Part shown: piece after piece, positions 57,507-64,000 of the stretch | How positions within the stretch are numbered: position 1 is the first letter of the stretch | How the letters are laid out: every line of letters begins with the position of its first letter | Assembly: GCA_023386555.1 (NCBI GenBank) | Contig: JAEWJK010000005.1 | Coordinates: 186,001 to 250,000 of the forward strand | Source: Bacteroidota bacterium | GTDB taxonomy: Bacteria > Bacteroidota > Bacteroidia > Chitinophagales > Chitinophagaceae | Length of the DNA: 64,000 bases | Direction of reading: 5' to 3' | Notes under the pieces: generated by a model | What the model saw: only the letters and a program-made list of their open reading frames with translations | Told to the model about the DNA's origin: nothing | Database searches by the model: none | Position numbers and translations under genes: made by a program

Positions 57507-57833
57507 TTATTTAAGTTTTTCATTGTTCTTGTGCCTGTCAGCATCACGGATGGATTTTTTTTCGAAGTTCTTTTGAAGTGCAGATGTAAGATCAATACCT
57601 GTTTGATTGGCAAGACAAAAGAGTACCCAAAGTACATCGGCCATTTCATCGCCGAGATCTTTGTTTTTATCAGATTCTTTGAAGGATTGATCGCCATATT
57701 TTCTCGCCATGATCCTGGCTAATTCTCCAACTTCTTCTGTAAGAATGGCCATGTTGGTGAGTTCGGAAAAATATCGAACGCCGATGGTTTTGATCCAGTT
57801 GTCTATTTGTTGTTGGGCTGCTAATATGGTCAT
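57507..57833 (-). CDS. MazG-like nucleotide pyrophosphohydrolase
   Basis: A 108-residue all-alpha NTP pyrophosphatase of the MazG/RS21-C6 type. Metal-binding motifs: EEVGELARIMARK (ExxE) and DLGDEMADVLWVLF (ExxD). It would hydrolyse unwanted or modified nucleoside triphosphates. Its ATG coincides with the outer edge of the left inverted repeat of the GxxExxY cassette, so the cassette sits at the junction with dtd. Confidence 0.9.
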   Translation of the reverse strand: MTILAAQQQIDNWIKTIGVRYFSELTNMAILTEEVGELARIMARKYGDQSFKESDKNKDLGDEMADVLWVLFCLANQTGIDLTSALQKNFEKKSIRDADRHKNNEKLK

Positions 57834-57862
57834 TACACGAATTTTAGCGAATTACACGAATT
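57831..57862 (+). repeat. Left 32-bp inverted repeat of the GxxExxY cassette
   Basis: Contains ATTACACGAATT at 57832-57843 and 57851-57862 with TTAGCGA between. It overlaps the first codon of the MazG-like gene and the stop of the GxxExxY gene. Confidence 0.85.
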
Positions 57863-58235
57863 ATAAAACGATTCTTTTATATGTAAATGATTTTTCTCCA
57901 AAGTTGGCTATTATGCCAAGTTTAAGTTCTGAAGCTTTCAGATAGTTTATTGTTTGAGCAACGAAACTATCAACTATAAAAGAGGCTGATTTAACTTCTA
58001 AAATAATTCCATTGTAAACAATGAAATCTGCAAAATATCGATGAGGAAGAATGATTCCCTTGTACTCGATTTTAAATTGCTTTTCTCTGACAAAAGGAAT
58101 GTTATTGGATTGAAATTCGACTTGTAAAGCATCTTTATAAATAGCTTCTTTAAACCCCATGCCAAGAGTCCGGTGAATTTCCATGCAGATACCAACGATT
58201 TTGTAAGACTCTTCTTTGTATAATATATCTGCCAT
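57861..58235 (-). CDS. GxxExxY protein (PD-(D/E)xK nuclease-fold family)
   Basis: A 124-residue protein. The family signature is G27-F-K-E30-A-I-Y33; the nuclease-type residues are Asp70 in HRYFADFIV and E80-V-K82 in GIILEVKSA, and QTINYLKASELKLGIIANFG follows. These match the GxxExxY family, placed in the PD-(D/E)xK superfamily (PDDEXK_3). The reaction is not known. It is bounded on both sides by long inverted repeats, and the left one reaches into its stop codon, so gene and repeats look like one unit. Its sporadic family distribution agrees with mobility. Confidence 0.93.
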   Translation of the reverse strand: MADILYKEESYKIVGICMEIHRTLGMGFKEAIYKDALQVEFQSNNIPFVREKQFKIEYKGIILPHRYFADFIVYNGIILEVKSASFIVDSFVAQTINYLKASELKLGIIANFGEKSFTYKRIVL

Positions 58236-58239
58236 AAGA

Positions 58240-58271
58240 AATTCGTGTAATTCGCTTTAATTCGTGTAATG
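58240..58271 (-). repeat. Right 32-bp inverted repeat of the GxxExxY cassette
   Basis: On the plus strand AATTCGTGTAAT occurs at 58240-58251 and 58259-58270. It differs from the left end at two bases in the middle. It ends 2 bp before the dtd stop codon. Confidence 0.85.
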
Positions 58272-58273
58272 GG

Positions 58274-58729
58274 TTAAAAGTCTTTTTGTTTGGTATCGAT
58301 AATAATTGTCACAGGCCCATCATTTAATAAACTCACTTTCATATCTGCTCCGAATATTCCGGTTTGGATCTTTTTACCAAGATCAGATTCCAATTGTTTG
58401 ATCATCTTTTCATACATCGGTATAGCAAAATCAGGTTTTGATGCTTTGATATATGATGGACGATTGCCCTTTTTTGTTGCTGCATGTAAGGTAAACTGGC
58501 TTACGAGTAAAATATCTCCAGCGATATCAGATAAACTCTTATTCATCACGCCTTCTTCATCATTAAATATCCTTAGGTTGATGATCTTATTGCTGAGCCA
58601 GTAAATATCTTCATCAGTATCAGCATCTTCAATTCCAAGTAGTACAAGTAAGCCTTCTTTAATTTCTCCGGTGATTTTGCCATCGACTTTTACGGATGCT
58701 TCAGTAACTCTTTGAATCACTACTCTCAT
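58274..58729 (-). CDS. dtd: D-aminoacyl-tRNA deacylase
   Basis: A 151-residue DTD enzyme that frees tRNA from D-amino acids (and mischarged Gly). It starts MRVVIQRVTEASVKVDGK and has both active-site motifs: LLVSQFTLHA (SQFTL) and LNDGPVTIII (NxGPxT). Length is standard. It lies just upstream of the GxxExxY cassette and the MazG-like gene on the same strand, and is divergent from arfB across an unusual 17-bp inverted repeat. Confidence 0.97.
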   Translation of the reverse strand: MRVVIQRVTEASVKVDGKITGEIKEGLLVLLGIEDADTDEDIYWLSNKIINLRIFNDEEGVMNKSLSDIAGDILLVSQFTLHAATKKGNRPSYIKASKPDFAIPMYEKMIKQLESDLGKKIQTGIFGADMKVSLLNDGPVTIIIDTKQKDF

Positions 58730-58755
58730 AAATCATTAACAGTTTTGATTCTATC

Positions 58756-58792
58756 TTTATACAAATGAGATCGCAGATCCCATTTGTATAAA
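58756..58792. promoter_or_regulatory. 17-bp inverted repeat between dtd and arfB
   Basis: Arms TTTATACAAATGAGATC and GATCCCATTTGTATAAA match as an inverted repeat at 16 of 17 positions around GCA. Each arm ends outward with TTTGTATAAA, so both strands carry a -33-like TTTG facing their own gene. It may be a shared operator or two mirror-image promoters. Confidence 0.55.
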
Positions 58793-58812
58793 ATTAAATA
58801 ACTATTATTCAA

Positions 58813-59220
58813 ATGAATATAGATATTACACAGGAGATAGAATTCAGAACTGCTAGAAGTGGAGGTAAAGGTGGTCAAAATGTGAACAAGCTGGAGACCA
58901 TGGTAGAAGGAAGATGGAATGTTGAAACATCTCAATTGATTAATGAAGAACAGAAGCAGATCATAAAGGAAAAGTTATCGAATAAGATTACTGGAGATGG
59001 ATTTTTATTAGTTAAATCACAGGTTGAAAGATCACAGTTAGGCAACAAGCAGCATGTGATCAGGAAGATGAATCATATTGTAAAACAGGCGTTAATAAAA
59101 AAGAAATCAAGGATTGCAACAAAGGTTCCTAAAGCTGTGAAAGAAAAAATTCTGCAGAATAAGAAAATAAGAAGTGAAATAAAACAATCAAGAAAGAAAT
59201 TCAGATCAACAGATTTTTGA
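58813..59220 (+). CDS. arfB: Alternative ribosome-rescue factor ArfB (peptidyl-tRNA hydrolase domain)
   Basis: A 135-residue release-factor-like protein with the catalytic GGQ in RTARSGGKGGQNVNKLETMV near the N-terminus and a basic C-terminal tail (KAVKEKILQNKKIRSEIKQS, then RKKFRS) that enters the empty mRNA channel. It frees ribosomes stalled without a stop codon. The stop overlaps the start of the di-haem peroxidase gene (TGATG), an unusual neighbour. Confidence 0.95.
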   Translation: MNIDITQEIEFRTARSGGKGGQNVNKLETMVEGRWNVETSQLINEEQKQIIKEKLSNKITGDGFLLVKSQVERSQLGNKQHVIRKMNHIVKQALIKKKSRIATKVPKAVKEKILQNKKIRSEIKQSRKKFRSTDF

Positions 59221-60257
59221 TGAAGCGATATGTATTGATATTAATCGTAGGATTTATCATTGGCGGAAGTTTTTTGTTGGAAAGCTGCCGTAAGATCAAT
59301 TATGTGCTTCCGACCAATGCTGTGAATTTTATTGTTCCTGCAGGATGGCCACAACCTGAATATGATTTCTCACAGAATCCGTTAACCGAAGAAGGTATTG
59401 AATTAGGCCGGCATCTTTTTTATGAAGGAATTCTGAGTAAAACACATCATATATCCTGTGCCAGTTGTCATGAACAGGTAAGTGGATTTACACATGAAGA
59501 TCATGCTTATGCTCATGGTCATGGTGGTGATACTTACAGAAATCCTCCGGGTATTTACAACATGGCCTGGTATAAAGAATTTCTGCAGGATGGAAGTAAG
59601 AAAAAACTGGAAGATGTTTATATAGATCATATCAATTCACCGATTGATATGGGTGAAACAGTGGAGAATGTAATTGCCAAACTTAAGATGGATGCTAAGT
59701 ACAGAAGTATGTTCCGTGCTGCTTTTGGTGATCCTGAGATCAATGCTGAAAGAATGACAAAAGCATTATCTCAATTTGTATTGACAATTGTTAGCAGTAA
59801 CAGTAAATACGATAAAGTAAAGAGGGGAGAAGCAACTTTCACATTAGCCGAGCAGTTAGGCTATGATATTTTTAAAACCAAGTGTGGGTCTTGTCATAAA
59901 GAACCTTTGTTTACTGATATGTCTTATAGAAATATCGGACTTTCGATTCAACCTGATAGAAATGATTTTGGCAGAATGAAAGTGACAGGCAATAGTAACG
60001 ACTCATTAAAGTTTCGTGTGTTATCGTTACGAAATTCGGAACTGACAAGACCATTTGCACATGATGGAAGATTCTTCAGCTATACAAATATCTATATGCA
60101 TTACAATGCTGGTGTGGTGAATGGACCAACGACAGATCCGTTGGTCGTGCCGAATATTCCGCTGAGTAATTTTGAACAGGGTCAGCTTACTGCTTTTTTG
60201 CAAACGCTAACGGATAATGAGATGATTAATGATCTAAGGTTTAAAAAGCCGAATTAG
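59220..60257 (+). CDS. Di-haem cytochrome c peroxidase (CcpA/MauG family)
   Basis: A 345-residue protein with an N-terminal lipoprotein-like signal (SFLLESC) and two c-type haem motifs, CASCH (~79-83) and CGSCH (~222-226), in the two-domain arrangement of bacterial di-haem peroxidases. Other conserved pieces are GIELGRHLFYEG and LTRPFAHDGRF. It would reduce hydrogen peroxide with electrons from cytochrome c in the periplasm. The ATG at 59220 overlaps the arfB stop; a TTG one codon earlier is possible. Confidence 0.92.
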   Translation: MKRYVLILIVGFIIGGSFLLESCRKINYVLPTNAVNFIVPAGWPQPEYDFSQNPLTEEGIELGRHLFYEGILSKTHHISCASCHEQVSGFTHEDHAYAHGHGGDTYRNPPGIYNMAWYKEFLQDGSKKKLEDVYIDHINSPIDMGETVENVIAKLKMDAKYRSMFRAAFGDPEINAERMTKALSQFVLTIVSSNSKYDKVKRGEATFTLAEQLGYDIFKTKCGSCHKEPLFTDMSYRNIGLSIQPDRNDFGRMKVTGNSNDSLKFRVLSLRNSELTRPFAHDGRFFSYTNIYMHYNAGVVNGPTTDPLVVPNIPLSNFEQGQLTAFLQTLTDNEMINDLRFKKPN

Positions 60258-60297
60258 GAATTTGGTGAAACGAGAGGCCATGAAAGAGGAACTGTGA

Positions 60298-60342
60298 ACT
60301 GAGCGTAGCAACGAAGATGCTATGAAATACTTTAGCTGGTTA
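60298..60342 (+). repeat. Interspersed repeat, copy 12 (GAGCGTAGCAAC type)
   Basis: Reads ACTGAGCGTAGCAACGAAGA, TGCTATGAAATAC, then TTTAGCTGGTTA; bases before it (GGCCATGAAAGAGGAACTGT) match the copy at 24255. It lies between two convergent genes. Confidence 0.7.
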
Positions 60343-60343
60343 C

Positions 60344-61603
60344 CTAATATCCATACTTATCTTTCCATCGATCTTTTAAAAATTTACGAAGCTCATTTTC
60401 TCTGGCATTGTTTCCAGGATCATAAAACTTACTGCCTTTGATCTTATCAGGTAGATATTCCTGTTCAAGAAAATTTCCTTCACCTTGATGAGAATATTTA
60501 TAGTCTTTACCATAATCTAAATTCTTCATCAGTTTTGTTGGAGCATTGCGAATATGTAACGGCACAGGAAGATCACCATGTTTTTGCACAGCTGCAATTG
60601 CCTCTCCGATAGCCATATATGATGCATTACTTTTTGCCGATGAAGCAAGATAAGTGGCACATTGTGAAAGAATAATTCTTGATTCAGGATAACCGATCTT
60701 ATTCACTGCATCAAAAGTTGCATTCGCTAATAAAAGTGCATTCGGATTTGCATTGCCTACATCTTCACTGGCAAAGATCACCATTCTTCGAGCAATGAAC
60801 TTTACATCTTCACCACCTTCAATCATTCTTGCGAGCCAATAAACTGCACCGTTGGGATCGCTGCCTCTCATGCTTTTAATAAATGCTGAGATGATGTCGT
60901 AATGTTGTTCACCTTGTTTGTCATATATCGCAATTCTTTTTTGTGCAACAGACATTACATAATCATCCGTGATCGAAACATTTTTTTCTTTGCTAACAGT
61001 CACTACAAGCTCCAATAGGTTCAATAATTTTCTTGCATCACCACCGCTGATATTGATCAGTGCTGATGTTTCTTTTAGATCAATTTTATATTGCCGAAGC
61101 ACTTCATCTTTTGCAATTGCCTGTTGTAATAATTTTACCAGAGCAGCTTCATCCAAAGCTTTTAAAACATATACCTGGCTTCTGCTAAGTAAGGCCGAAT
61201 TCACTTCAAATGATGGATTTTCTGTTGTAGCACCAATCAACGTGATAGTTCCTTTTTCAACAGCACCAAGCAAAGCATCTTGCTGTCCTTTATTGAAACG
61301 ATGTATCTCATCAATAAATAAAATGGCACTACTTTCCTGCTTTGCTTTTTCAATCACTTCACGAAGATCTTTTACTCCACTGCTGATAGCACTTAACTGA
61401 AAATAAGGAACATTCAAAGTATGTGCAATGATATTCGCAATGGTTGTTTTTCCTGTTCCTGGTGGTCCCCAGAGAATCATAGAAGGAATGTTTCCATTTT
61501 CAATTGCAGTACGTAAAATACTTCCGTGTCCGGTGAGATGTTCTTGTCCTACCAGTTCGTCTAATGTATTCGGCCTCATTCTTTCTGCAAGTGGTGCTGA
61601 CAT
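60344..61603 (-). CDS. rarA: Replication-associated recombination ATPase RarA (MgsA)
   Basis: A 419-residue AAA+ protein. It opens PLAERMRPNTLDELVGQEHL, Walker A is GPPGTGKTT, Walker B is ILFIDEIHRF, and ATTENPSFEVNSALLSRSQV is sensor 1 with the arginine region. The C-terminal part has GSDPNGAVYWLARM and YLDKIKG-like LPDKIKGSKFYDPG, typical of RarA/WRNIP1. It acts at stalled replication forks. It ends next to the repeat copy at 60298. Confidence 0.97.
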   Translation of the reverse strand: MSAPLAERMRPNTLDELVGQEHLTGHGSILRTAIENGNIPSMILWGPPGTGKTTIANIIAHTLNVPYFQLSAISSGVKDLREVIEKAKQESSAILFIDEIHRFNKGQQDALLGAVEKGTITLIGATTENPSFEVNSALLSRSQVYVLKALDEAALVKLLQQAIAKDEVLRQYKIDLKETSALINISGGDARKLLNLLELVVTVSKEKNVSITDDYVMSVAQKRIAIYDKQGEQHYDIISAFIKSMRGSDPNGAVYWLARMIEGGEDVKFIARRMVIFASEDVGNANPNALLLANATFDAVNKIGYPESRIILSQCATYLASSAKSNASYMAIGEAIAAVQKHGDLPVPLHIRNAPTKLMKNLDYGKDYKYSHQGEGNFLEQEYLPDKIKGSKFYDPGNNARENELRKFLKDRWKDKYGY

Positions 61604-61670
61604 AGAAGCAAGTTAAATGTTTTAAGAAGTTGTTTGCATGATGATTCAGTAAATCTGACTAAGTTGAAGA

Positions 61671-62300
61671 ATGAAAAGACTGCTGCTGTTTATTTCACTC
61701 ATTTATTTTGGCTGCAAAGATGATACCCGGGAAAAAGGAGAGAAGGTATCAGAGGTTGAAAAACCTTCGGAAATGGTTCTATTAAAGAATGAATTTGAAG
61801 ATAAAGTTGATAGCCTGATTCCATTAGCAGAGCAATTTGCGAGGCACAATCGTTACAATACAGATATCGTTTTCATAGCTGATCTTTCAATGCATAGTGG
61901 ATTGGAAAGATTTGCAGTGATTGATCTGAGAAACGATTCGATCATTCATAACGGATTGGTAGCACATGGTGCAGGTGGAAGATATTGGGCAAAGAAAGCT
62001 ATGTTTTCAAATACACCCAACAGTTTAAAGAGCAGCACCGGTAAATATAAAATCGGTGCAAAATATAATGGAAGATTTGGCAAAGCCTATAAACTTCATG
62101 GGTTAGAAGAAACTAACAGCAACGCATTTGAACGTTTCATTGTTTTGCATGCTTATGATTGTGTACCGGATGAAGCAATGTACCCTGAGTATTTATGCAA
62201 CAGCGAAGGTTGTCCGATGGTATCTTACAAATTCCTGGATGTCCTTTCTTCTTACATTGATAAAAGCAAAAGACCCATTCTATTGTGGATCATTGGTTGA
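61671..62300 (+). CDS. Murein L,D-transpeptidase catalytic-domain protein (YkuD_2 type)
   Basis: A 209-residue protein with a signal or lipoprotein start (MKRLLLFISLIYFGC, Cys15). From ~60 it has the YkuD_2-type domain: FIADLSMHSGLERFAVIDL, FSNTPNSLKSSTGKYKIG, AYKLHGLEETNSNAFERFIV, then LHAYDCVP and the likely catalytic SEGCPMVS. Such proteins are exported L,D-transpeptidase relatives. Its 3' end overlaps the convergent membrane protein gene by 21 bp. Confidence 0.85.
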   Translation: MKRLLLFISLIYFGCKDDTREKGEKVSEVEKPSEMVLLKNEFEDKVDSLIPLAEQFARHNRYNTDIVFIADLSMHSGLERFAVIDLRNDSIIHNGLVAHGAGGRYWAKKAMFSNTPNSLKSSTGKYKIGAKYNGRFGKAYKLHGLEETNSNAFERFIVLHAYDCVPDEAMYPEYLCNSEGCPMVSYKFLDVLSSYIDKSKRPILLWIIG

Positions 62301-62792
62301 GTACCTAAACAAATGATTGTATTGTTTCAACAATCGAAAAGTACTGAAGATATGTATGAGTAGCAGCACCGAAATAACACCAAAGAAATACATGATGCCT
62401 GTAACCATTTTCATCAGCATGCCTTTTGAGATTTGTTGATTCGGTTGCATAGCCATTGTTTCATCAAGAGCCTTGGACATAAGATCTGGTTGCTGAACAG
62501 CTGCAATCGTTTGTATCAGCATTAGGGTGGCAAATACGATAGCAACATATCCGTTTACTTTTATCCAGTCTTTTAATCCCGGTTTACATTCATTGTTCCT
62601 TATAATTCCCCTATTGAGAAATTTAAAGCTTGTAATAACATAGATCACTACACAGGCCACAACGAACAATGGCAATAACATTGGTGGATTGGCTATTGCA
62701 ACAAACAATAACATCAATGTAAACAAACCAAACAGAGCGGCGACAGGAAGTAAAATGTAACTGATTATTTTATAGAACGTGTGTTTTTTCAT
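62280..62792 (-). CDS. Membrane protein of unknown function
   Basis: A 170-residue protein with four probable helices: IISYILLPVAALFGLFTLML, LLPLFVVACVVIYVITSF, YVAIVFATLMLIQTIAAV and MVTGIMYFFGVISVLLLIHI. Basic residues lie between. Its ATG overlaps the aspS stop codon (TAATG), so it is translated with aspS. No family is recognised. The operon link with a synthetase is probably only positional. Confidence 0.7.
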   Translation of the reverse strand: MKKHTFYKIISYILLPVAALFGLFTLMLLFVAIANPPMLLPLFVVACVVIYVITSFKFLNRGIIRNNECKPGLKDWIKVNGYVAIVFATLMLIQTIAAVQQPDLMSKALDETMAMQPNQQISKGMLMKMVTGIMYFFGVISVLLLIHIFSTFRLLKQYNHLFRYSTNDPQ

Positions 62793-64000
62793 TATTTCAA
62801 ATTCAACTTAATCTGCAACTCCTCAAACTGTTTTTCATCTATTGCACTCGGTGCATCTAACATCACATCCCTTCCTGAGTTGTTTTTTGGAAATGCAATA
62901 AAGTCACGGATGCTTTCACTTCCTCCAAGAATCGCACATAAACGATCAAAACCAAAAGCAATTCCACCATGTGGAGGTGCACCATATTCAAAAGCTCCAA
63001 GTAAGAATCCGAATTTGTGTTTTTGTTCTTGCTCATCCATGCCTAATGCAGCAAACATTTTCTCCTGCAATTCTCTCTGATAAATTCTGATCGAACCTCC
63101 GCCAATCTCATTTCCATTCAACACCATATCGTAAGCGTTAGCTTTAATATTGGCATAAGGATGTTTTAAATATTCAGCAGCATTTTCAATCACAGGATTG
63201 TTATTGATCATCGTCTCAATCTGTGAAGGCTTTGGCGAAGTAAATGGATGATGCCTTGCTACCCAACGATTCCCTTCTTCATCATATTCAAACAATGGGA
63301 AATCTAAAACCCACAATAATTTGAATTCATTTTTCTTTCTTAATCCTAATCTCTCAGCTAATTCCATCCTCAGATCAGAAATGGCTTTTCTTGTTCTTTC
63401 TTCTGGACCTGCCAATATCAAAACCAGATCTCCCGGTTTTGCATTTGCATATTCAGCGATCGCTTTTAATTTTTCTTCACCATAAAATTTATCTACACTG
63501 CTCTTATATGTTCCATCAGCATTACATTTGATGAACACCAATCCTTTCATTCCGATCTGTGGACGTTTAACCCATTCAGTCAATTCATCAGTTTGTTTTC
63601 TTGAATATTCCGCAGTGCCCGGAACGGCAATAGCAATAACAGTTTCAGCTTCATCAAAAACTTTAAAATCAACACCACCGATCAAACCTTCTTTACTTTC
63701 TTTTGTTGGAAATGTATGTGCAGGAAACTTTAGGTTGGCAAGCTTCATCTCAAAACGGATGTCCGGCTTATCGTTTCCATATTGCCACATGGCTTCTTCC
63801 CAGGTCATTCGTTGTACAGTTTCAGCATAGTCAATTCCTTTTACTTCTTTGAAGATGGATTTCACCATTCCCTCAAACATGTTCAGAATATCTTCCTGCT
63901 CAACAAAAGCCATTTCACAATCGATCTGTGTAAACTCCGGCTGACGATCAGCTCTCAGGTCTTCATCCCGGAAACACTTTACAATTTGATAGTAACGGTC
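62792..64000 (-). CDS. aspS: Aspartyl-tRNA synthetase, N-terminus outside the window
   Basis: The last ~402 residues of a bacterial-type AspRS. Reading enters from the window edge with YYQIVKCFRDEDLRADRQPE and FTQIDCEM (motif 2 region), so an ATG at 63913 is internal and not a start. The GAD insert contains RKTRKAISDLRMELAERLG-like sequence, and the end has HHPFTSPKPSQIE, YDMVLNGNEIGGGSIRIYQ and motif 3 HGGIAFGFDRLCAILGG. The N-terminal anticodon-binding domain is not in the window. Confidence 0.97.
   Translation of the reverse strand, partial: DRYYQIVKCFRDEDLRADRQPEFTQIDCEMAFVEQEDILNMFEGMVKSIFKEVKGIDYAETVQRMTWEEAMWQYGNDKPDIRFEMKLANLKFPAHTFPTKESKEGLIGGVDFKVFDEAETVIAIAVPGTAEYSRKQTDELTEWVKRPQIGMKGLVFIKCNADGTYKSSVDKFYGEEKLKAIAEYANAKPGDLVLILAGPEERTRKAISDLRMELAERLGLRKKNEFKLLWVLDFPLFEYDEEGNRWVARHHPFTSPKPSQIETMINNNPVIENAAEYLKHPYANIKANAYDMVLNGNEIGGGSIRIYQRELQEKMFAALGMDEQEQKHKFGFLLGAFEYGAPPHGGIAFGFDRLCAILGGSESIRDFIAFPKNNSGRDVMLDAPSAIDEKQFEELQIKLNLK

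Larger units (their letters stand above)
57831..58271. mobile_element. Candidate minimal mobile cassette: GxxExxY gene bounded by 32-bp inverted repeats
   Basis: The 441-bp unit has ends 57831-57862 and 58240-58271 that match as inverted repeats at 30 of 32 positions. Each end has two copies of ATTACACGAATT spaced 7 bases apart (19-bp period). Inside is only the GxxExxY gene. The unit lies exactly between the dtd stop and the MazG start, leaving both intact. No transposase is encoded, so any movement would need help or the nuclease-fold protein itself. Confidence 0.6.

Noticed and set aside
1..64000. tRNA and rRNA genes
   Set aside because: No cloverleaf with a TTCGANNC-type T-loop and CCA end, and no rRNA-like stretch was found while reading; small RNA genes could still be missed.

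Overview
The window looks like the chromosome of a low-GC member of the Bacteroidota, most likely a Chitinophagaceae-type organism (inference from gene content; no 16S rRNA is present). The signs are a SusC/SusD pair, a CcoN-CcoO fusion with a one-haem CcoP, Bat proteins, a type IX secretion (T9SS) sorting domain on a large subtilase, an extended IspG, and promoters with the Bacteroidota -7 motif TAnnTTTG and no clear Shine-Dalgarno sequences. I found no tRNA, rRNA, CRISPR array, integrase or canonical transposase.

Layout. 1-4.5 kb: end of a SusC/SusD/lipoprotein nutrient-uptake operon. 4.6-9.9 kb: a lipoprotein thioredoxin, a twin-PDZ protein and alaS. 9.97-21.3 kb: an M23 peptidase, then a micro-oxic respiration block: a Crp/Fnr regulator, a hemerythrin-like protein, the P-type ATPase CcoI, CcoS, CcoNO, CcoQ, CcoP, CcoG, CcoH and a SafE-like membrane protein. 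21.4-30.4 kb: VanZ, a hybrid histidine kinase, gcvH, a cyclophilin, serS, an L,D-transpeptidase, a beta-barrel protein, an ECF sigma factor with a putative anti-sigma partner, and a small secreted protein. 30.7-45 kb: kbl, a class D beta-lactamase-like lipoprotein, batB-batC, ispG, nadB, gpsA, an efflux adaptor with a TolC-type protein, and a trans-sulfuration-family enzyme. 45-64 kb: mfd, a 1494-residue subtilase, a ferredoxin-reductase-like flavoprotein, glyS, YihY, MazG-like, a GxxExxY cassette, dtd, arfB, a di-haem peroxidase, rarA, an L,D-transpeptidase-like protein, and truncated aspS.

Most notable signals. (1) The GxxExxY nuclease-fold gene is bounded by 32-bp inverted repeats (30/32 identical), each made of two copies of a 12-mer, and sits exactly between dtd and a MazG-type gene. 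It looks like a minimal mobile cassette. (2) About 12 copies of an unnamed ~48-bp interspersed repeat lie in intergenic spaces, often next to GTGAATG-type minisatellites. They extend several reading frames upstream and can mislead start calls. (3) Three Fnr-type palindromes lie upstream of the regulator, the hemerythrin-like gene and ccoS, at spacings that fit activator sites. (4) Several genes have a -7 element only 4-7 bases before the ATG, predicting leaderless or nearly leaderless mRNAs.

Start codons were reassigned where the longest frame began upstream of the conserved N-terminus: alaS, ccoS, ccoH, VanZ, the 25.5-kb hypothetical, the L,D-transpeptidase, kbl, ispG, gpsA, the TolC-type gene, the 53.1-kb lipoprotein, glyS and the peroxidase.
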